Assembly (NCBI GenBank): GCA_018499985.2
Contig: JAHBAT020000019.1
Span: 1 to 36,515 of the forward strand
DNA length: 36,515 nt
From: Candidatus Moraniibacteriota bacterium
Lineage (GTDB): Bacteria; Patescibacteriota; Minisyncoccia; Moranbacterales; UBA1568
Reading direction: 5' to 3'
A program made the translations under genes and the position numbers. Position 1 is the first letter of the stretch; every line of letters starts with the position of its first letter. Under the pieces are notes generated by a model that ran no database searches, had not been told where the DNA came from, and worked only from the letters and a program-made list of their open reading frames with translations. Shown piece by piece: positions 32,158-36,515 of the stretch.

Positions 32158-33114
32158 ATGAAAAAAAAGCTTTTAAATATTTTTAAGATTTTGGTAGCCC
32201 TCTCATTAGTAGGGTGGCTTATCCAAAAACTTGATTGGCAATTGGTACTTAAGGAGCTTCATGATATTTCCTATGGATATATCTTTTTGTTTATTTTGCT
32301 TCAGCTTTCTGCTATGGCACTTTCTGCTAAGAAGTGGCAGGCTATTGCCCTGTATCAAGATATTCACTTCACTGTGTGGGAAGGTTTTAAGACCTATCTG
32401 ACAGGTACTTTTATCAATAACTTCTTGCCATCTACGATTGGTGGTGATATCTATCGGAGCCTTTGGCTTGCGGATAGGGGTGCGCGTAAAGGAAAGGCTT
32501 TTTCGACAGTAATCTTTGATCGTTTTCTGGGACTGATTATGACATCGGTTTTGACGCTCTTGGGTGGATTTTTTGTTTGGCAGCATCTTGATTTACCAGC
32601 TTTTCTTAGCTTCTCGTATATTGGAGTAGGAGGACTCTTGTTCTTTTTTGCTTTGTGGATTGCTTTTGAAAAGACCGTATTTGTGCAGTCTCTTGTCAGT
32701 CGAATACCTTGGGCCAAACTACGAAATCTTTTTGCTGAAAGTCTACGCTACAATGACTTTGCTATTTGGAGGGTGGCTGGTCTTTGGACAGTCCTTTTTA
32801 TGTTTGTAGGCTTAGGTCTTTCTAACTACGTGCTTTTTTTGGCGCTTGGCTATACGCTGCCATTTTTCCCTTTCCTTGGGCTCGTGTTTTTGATGGCACT
32901 GTATGTGAGTTTACCTATTTCAATAAGTAATATCGGAGTAAAGGAATGGGCATATGGAGTACTTTTTGTGCTTTTAGGGGTGAGCTTTGAAGCTGCTGTT
33001 ACCGTGGCGCTTCTTTCTCGTATCTTACAGACGGGGATTTCTCTTTGTGCTTTACCTATTTATCTCAAGGAAACCTCGGAAAAAATCCTTGTGGAAGAAA
33101 AAAATATTGCATAA
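32158..33114 (+). CDS. Lysylphosphatidylglycerol synthase TM-like protein (UPF0104/PF03706)
   Basis: This 318-residue protein has about 8 hydrophobic segments. The motif FINNFLPSTIGGDIYRSLWL (85-104) is the PF03706 signature (N-x-x-LPS-x-GGD-x-x-R). GLVFLMALYVSLPISISNIGVKEWAYG in the second half is also conserved. The family covers the flippase-like part of MprF and many stand-alone proteins beside glycosyltransferases; lipid or glycolipid translocation is the usual inference. The gene starts with an A8 run in codons 2-4, possibly slippery. It ends just before a bidirectional terminator shared with the convergent GT-C gene. Confidence 0.85.
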   Translation: MKKKLLNIFKILVALSLVGWLIQKLDWQLVLKELHDISYGYIFLFILLQLSAMALSAKKWQAIALYQDIHFTVWEGFKTYLTGTFINNFLPSTIGGDIYRSLWLADRGARKGKAFSTVIFDRFLGLIMTSVLTLLGGFFVWQHLDLPAFLSFSYIGVGGLLFFFALWIAFEKTVFVQSLVSRIPWAKLRNLFAESLRYNDFAIWRVAGLWTVLFMFVGLGLSNYVLFLALGYTLPFFPFLGLVFLMALYVSLPISISNIGVKEWAYGVLFVLLGVSFEAAVTVALLSRILQTGISLCALPIYLKETSEKILVEEKNIA

Positions 33115-33147
33115 CAAAAAATCCCTTAGTGTATAAGGGATTTTTTT
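33115..33147. terminator. Bidirectional Rho-independent terminator
   Basis: An A-tract plus TCCCTTA pairs with TAAGGGA plus a seven-T run (about 33116-33128 with 33134-33146), with a GTGTA loop. It lies between two convergent stops (33114 plus, 33153 minus) and can end both transcripts. Confidence 0.92.
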
Positions 33148-33152
33148 GAGAG

Positions 33153-35468
33153 TTATTCTTGCTCGCTCGGAGCGTTTGCTTTGTCGTATTTGAAGGCTCT
33201 GACGTAGTGAGAAGGTCGGTTATTGATCTTGACCTCAAAAGCGGGATTGTTTTCTTCGTAGAAGAGGTGGATGGGTACTACAGCTTCAGGATTACGACTA
33301 TAACTCGAACGTATCATATGACCAGTGCGTACCTCACGAGCCGAGGAGATAACGACGTAATCAATGGTTTGATCAGTGATAACTTCTTTATTGTTACCAC
33401 GCTTGCAGCGTCCGACAAAGAATTGGCAGACACCATCTTTATCGGTCCAGATAAGGATGTTTTGGGCATCAGGGAGTGCATTGAGTTTTTGGGCGATCTC
33501 GTAGCTTCCTGGACCCATGTCCTTGAGGTCAATGTAGTATTCCTTAGGGAGAAGTTCTGAGGCGTAGGAGAGAGGGAAGTAGGTACGAGCAAGCGTACCT
33601 GTGCCTACCAAGATAAGAGCATAGGACATAAAGAAAACAAAAGTATTTTTCTTATAATGGAGCTTCGTCTCTAGTACTCGAGCAAGGGAGAGGAGTCCAA
33701 TACCTGAAATAAGGGCCACGAGAGGGAAAATAATAATCTGATAACGGATGATAGAGGCAACGCCGTTTACCGTGGCACCAAGGTAGTAAACAAGGACAAA
33801 GATACTAGCATAGAAAGCAAAACGGAGACCTGAATTTTTGAGGGCATCTTTTTTGGCAATAAAATATGCTACTAGAAGAACACCCAGAAGAGCTACAGGA
33901 GTGAGTCCAAAGACCATGGGATAGAAATTGGTCAGGAAAACTCCAAGGAGATCACTTTTGTCGCTAATAGTTTTTGGTGATGCAATCAGTTCCATAAAGG
34001 GATAGACGGACATTTTGGTCCAGGTGTTGTAGAGGGTGAAGATGATGCCACCAAAGAAAAGGGCACTGACGAGAAGGGTGAGGGAGTGTTTGATTTTAGC
34101 AATTTTCTCGAGACAAAAAAGGGTGATCCTGGCGCGATTGAAGAATTGATCAAGAAGAATGAAAGTAATAAGAAAGACAAAAAGCGGAGCTACTTTGACG
34201 AAGGCTTGGCTAAGGAGAGTGCTTTGTACCAATTCTTTTGGATCAAGCCAGTTGGCTGGGAGAATAAGGTAAAATGTAGCGAGTGAAACAAAGATAACAA
34301 AAGCTATCTGGAGAAGGGATTTTCTTAGATAGTCTGTAAATATGAGGGCGTTTTTCTTTGGGTGGTACAGGTACTCCAAGAAGAGAAGGGCCAAAAGATA
34401 GATGTAGACGATATTGGCTATGTACTTGGTAAGAAGAGCAAGGCCAAGAAAAAATCCTGAGAGAAAAAGATACCGATACCAGGCTCGTTTTTGAAAGACG
34501 AGAAAAGACAGAAGTGAAAGTGTGGTAAAGAGCCAGAGAAGAGCATCGGGATTGATAATCTTGGTCACGCCAATAAGAATAGGAGAAGTGGTAAGGATGG
34601 TATAGGAAAGGATGGCGCCTCCGCGACCAATAAGTCTTTCAAGAAGAAAATAAACCAGAGGAAGAAGAAGGGTGACAAAGATAAGAAGAGGAAGCCTGAA
34701 GGCTTTGAAAAAAGCTTCCATATCGAGGCTTTTATTTACAAACACTTCACCACCACTACGAGTATCATCGTATACTTCTGGATCGTACTGCCAAAGGCCA
34801 GCTCCTGAGAGAATAGCGACAGTAATACCGGGCTTGTCACTGACATCCGTCTTTTGCCATTCTTGTTCTGATACATTATTCCAGAATTTTGTGATACGAC
34901 CATATAGCCAAAGTGGTTCATCGACAGCGGCGTATTGGCCAAGACGCATATAGCCAAAGGAGAAAAAGATGCCCGTAAGGATGAGTACAAGGAAGAGTAC
35001 ATGAGCTCCTTGGCGCTTGAACCAGACACGCAAGGTATCTCCATGAGGTGAAGAAGTGTCTTGAGAGAAGGCCACACGGAAAAGTACAGATATTGCAAAA
35101 ATAAGCGCAAGACCACTACCAAGCTGAAAGACAAAGTGAAAGTTTTTTGAAAGAGAAATACTGACCTGGATAAGCAGAATAGATGGAAGAAGGGCAAGAC
35201 TCATACTCTTCAAGCGTACAAGAAGGGGACGCTGAGAAAAAGTAGGATGAATGAAGAAGTGGAGAGTGAGTAAGGTGCCAAGAAGAAGGAAGAGGAAATA
35301 AATGAGAGTATTGCTACTCCCTGTGTGTAGTCCAAGAAAGCGCAGCTCGGGGACTTGTTTGGCAACAAATATAAAGCTATTAATGAAAAAGAGGCCTCCT
35401 AATACCTGTAAAATACGACGCTCAGACAAGCCGAAAATTCTTTGAAGAAAGTTTTGGTGGGTATTCAT
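33153..35468 (-). CDS. GT-C glycosyltransferase of the GT39/ArnT-like group, long paralogue
   Basis: This 771-residue protein is a paralogue of that at 28343. The shared part starts near LGQYAAVDEPLW (176-187, catalytic Asp-Glu candidate D183-E184), continues with SDKPGITVAILSG, INPDALLW and LTKYIANIVYIY, and ends with GVCQFFVGRC (679-688) and NPAFEVKINNRP. In front it has an extra 149 residues with about five hydrophobic segments that the paralogue lacks. The C-terminal outer domain holds two conserved Cys seven residues apart. It is monocistronic on the minus strand, transcribed toward the shared terminator. The role should be sugar transfer at the outer face from a lipid-linked donor. Confidence 0.87.
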   Translation of the reverse strand: MNTHQNFLQRIFGLSERRILQVLGGLFFINSFIFVAKQVPELRFLGLHTGSSNTLIYFLFLLLGTLLTLHFFIHPTFSQRPLLVRLKSMSLALLPSILLIQVSISLSKNFHFVFQLGSGLALIFAISVLFRVAFSQDTSSPHGDTLRVWFKRQGAHVLFLVLILTGIFFSFGYMRLGQYAAVDEPLWLYGRITKFWNNVSEQEWQKTDVSDKPGITVAILSGAGLWQYDPEVYDDTRSGGEVFVNKSLDMEAFFKAFRLPLLIFVTLLLPLVYFLLERLIGRGGAILSYTILTTSPILIGVTKIINPDALLWLFTTLSLLSFLVFQKRAWYRYLFLSGFFLGLALLTKYIANIVYIYLLALLFLEYLYHPKKNALIFTDYLRKSLLQIAFVIFVSLATFYLILPANWLDPKELVQSTLLSQAFVKVAPLFVFLITFILLDQFFNRARITLFCLEKIAKIKHSLTLLVSALFFGGIIFTLYNTWTKMSVYPFMELIASPKTISDKSDLLGVFLTNFYPMVFGLTPVALLGVLLVAYFIAKKDALKNSGLRFAFYASIFVLVYYLGATVNGVASIIRYQIIIFPLVALISGIGLLSLARVLETKLHYKKNTFVFFMSYALILVGTGTLARTYFPLSYASELLPKEYYIDLKDMGPGSYEIAQKLNALPDAQNILIWTDKDGVCQFFVGRCKRGNNKEVITDQTIDYVVISSAREVRTGHMIRSSYSRNPEAVVPIHLFYEENNPAFEVKINNRPSHYVRAFKYDKANAPSEQE

Positions 35469-35676
35469 AAAAATGCTATAATAAGCGTTATAATAAGAGT
35501 TATTTAGATTTATCTTATCCTAAAATAAGCCAAAAAGAAAGTTTACCCAGTTTGACAATTTTGAGGAAGAATTGAGAAATTTGATTTAGTGGCCAGGTTC
35601 ACAGTGGTATGCTAAATAAAAGTATAAATAAGAGAAGAATTTTATTAAACAGCTTAAAATAGTTAAACTTGGGCCT
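35469..35676. promoter_or_regulatory. Divergent intergenic region between two GT-C genes, with TATAATAAG direct repeat
   Basis: This AT-rich 208-base gap separates two divergent GT-C genes. TATAATAAG occurs twice, 12 bases apart (35477-35485 and 35489-35497). On the minus strand TATTAT near 35478-35483 could be the -10 of the 771-residue protein's gene. On the plus strand TGGTATGCT (35605-35613) is an extended -10-like site about 64 bases before the next ATG. A TTGACA at 35553-35558 has no matching -10. No RNA gene or ORF is evident. Confidence 0.35.
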
Positions 35677-36496
35677 ATGCCGTCTATTTCTAAAAAGTAT
35701 CTATGGGTATTGCTCCTAGTTGTAGCGGTTGGAATTTTTGTGCGCGCGTATCAGTTTGGTACCTGGATTCATTTTGAGCTAGATCAGGCACGTGATGCCA
35801 AGGTTATTGATCTGGCCTTTGAGGGTAGTTTTTGGGATCTACCTCTGCTTGGACCTAAGGCAGGCGGCACTTTTCTTCGTTTGGCGCCAGGATTTTATTA
35901 TTTGCAGTATATAAGCGGGGTGATTTTTGGACAGAGTATCGCTGGTATCTCGTCCTTAGTAGCTGTTTTTTCGATTCTTACTCTCCCAGTGCTTTTTCTT
36001 TTCTTACGAAGAGGTTTCCGTGAAGAAATCAGCCTTGGACTCACGGCCCTGGCTTCGGTGTGTGTCTATCTTGTGCTTTTTGGACGTTTTGGCTGGAATC
36101 CAAATTTGCTGCCATTTTTCTTGACCCTTGGATTCTATGCCTTGTTACGTGCAGTTGATCGAGATACAGAGAAAAAGACGAGATGGTTTTTATTGGCTAC
36201 TTTTGCCCTTACTTTTGCTACACATTTTCATTTTCTGGCCTTCCTTGCGGTACCGGTTATTGTCATAGCTTTCTTGATACTAAAAAGAGCACATTTCTCT
36301 TGGGCAGCCTGGGGAGGGGCAGTGCTGATAGTTTTGTTTCTCTATTTGCCAATGGGAGTCAATGAAGTCAAAACGGGAGGAAGTAACACAAGTGAGTTTT
36401 TTGGCGCTATCACGGAAAAATCTACCAAAGAAGAACGGACACTCATAGAAAAGAGTATTCGTAATGTTTCTGAATTTGGGCAAGCAAGTGTAGTAG
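35677..36496 (+). CDS. GT39-like GT-C glycosyltransferase, 3' end missing
   Basis: The frame is open from ATG 35677 to the contig edge, giving 273 genuine residues before the adapter. The first helix (about 8-24) is followed by ELDQARDA (34-41), the acidic first-loop motif of many PMT/ArnT-like proteins, then KAGGTFLRLAPGFYYLQY and at least six further hydrophobic segments. It resembles bacterial GT39-like glycosyltransferases that carry D-Q-A-R-D, a subgroup different from the 28343/33153 pair. No SD precedes the ATG. The last residues that could be read (SYTH) come from the adapter and must not be included. Confidence 0.82.
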
Positions 36497-36515
36497 CTGT
36501 CTCTTATACACATCT
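36497..36515 (+). other. Nextera/Tn5 mosaic-end adapter (artefact)
   Basis: The final 19 bases, CTGTCTCTTATACACATCT, are the reverse complement of the Tn5 mosaic end used in Nextera libraries, complete and without mismatch. It stands exactly at the contig edge inside an open reading frame. This is library adapter read-through, not genome sequence. Confidence 0.97.

Noticed and set aside
32158-32175. Programmed frameshifting at the A8 run after the start of the LPG-synthase-TM-like gene
   Set aside because: The run is in codons 2-4 and either shift meets no useful extended frame. It is more likely plain Lys codons, as in many signal-like N-termini.
36280-36513. Minus-strand open frame starting MCIRDS at the contig end
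   Set aside because: Its first codons are Nextera adapter sequence and the rest is antisense to the GT-C gene; MCIRDS-like starts are a known adapter artefact.
1-36515. CRISPR arrays, tRNAs, insertion sequences or transposases
   Set aside because: No regularly spaced repeats, cloverleaf-like sequence, transposase motif or terminal inverted repeats were seen by eye.

Overview
The window looks like one contig end from a small-genome uncultivated bacterium, most likely a Candidate Phyla Radiation / Patescibacteria lineage (Parcubacteria-like). That placement is inference. It rests on the low to moderate GC, tightly packed genes, a sugar transferase variant, a YvlD-type membrane protein, GT2-DUF2304 pairing, and almost no Shine-Dalgarno sequences. 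TGA is used as a normal stop, so the UGA-glycine code of Gracilibacteria/Absconditabacteria is excluded. The left edge cuts into an RNase P RNA gene. The right edge ends in a 19-base Nextera/Tn5 mosaic-end adapter, which is an assembly artefact.

Apart from the RNA gene and three genes of other function, the window is one long locus for a surface glycan. It holds an initiating polyprenyl-phosphate sugar transferase (254-1678), nucleotide-sugar enzymes (5059-7352, 24353-25273, 27015-28322), six GT4 and three GT2 glycosyltransferases, five GT-C-like polytopic membrane proteins (one cut at the end), a Wzx-like flippase (7362-8624), a flippase-like LPG-synthase-TM protein (32158-33114), an AsnB-type amidotransferase (17082-18986) and six SAM methyltransferases.

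Layout from left to right: rnpB 3' end; sugar transferase; YvlD-like gene; a GC-richer monocistronic gene of YdcF/DUF218 type (2208-2792); a two-gene minus block with a DUF2142-like protein (2841-5005); a divergent plus block of epimerase, dehydratase and flippase (5059-8624); a ten-gene minus operon led by asnB (18986 down to 8582); a divergent methyltransferase (19075-20022); a five-gene minus operon (25273 down to 20023); a divergent four-gene plus operon (25388-30184); a GC-richer monocistronic NADAR gene (30250-30843); a plus pair (31009-33114); a minus GT-C protein (33153-35468); and a truncated plus GT-C protein (35677-36496). No intergenic stretch exceeds 300 bases.

Working model (inference): the phosphosugar is loaded on undecaprenyl phosphate by the first gene. 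Cytoplasmic GT4/GT2 enzymes extend it with deoxy/keto-sugars and uronic acids, which methyltransferases and possibly the AsnB homologue decorate. The Wzx-like protein flips it, and GT-C enzymes add further sugars outside from lipid-linked donors made by the GT2 enzymes. No clear Wzy polymerase, Wzz or O-antigen ligase is seen. The most notable signals beyond the glycan genes are a 13-17 bp motif repeated near gene starts, two SD-bearing GC-rich cassettes in a locus otherwise without SDs, a NADAR protein with a basic RG-rich tail, and a paralogous GT-C pair sharing a Cys-containing C-terminal domain.
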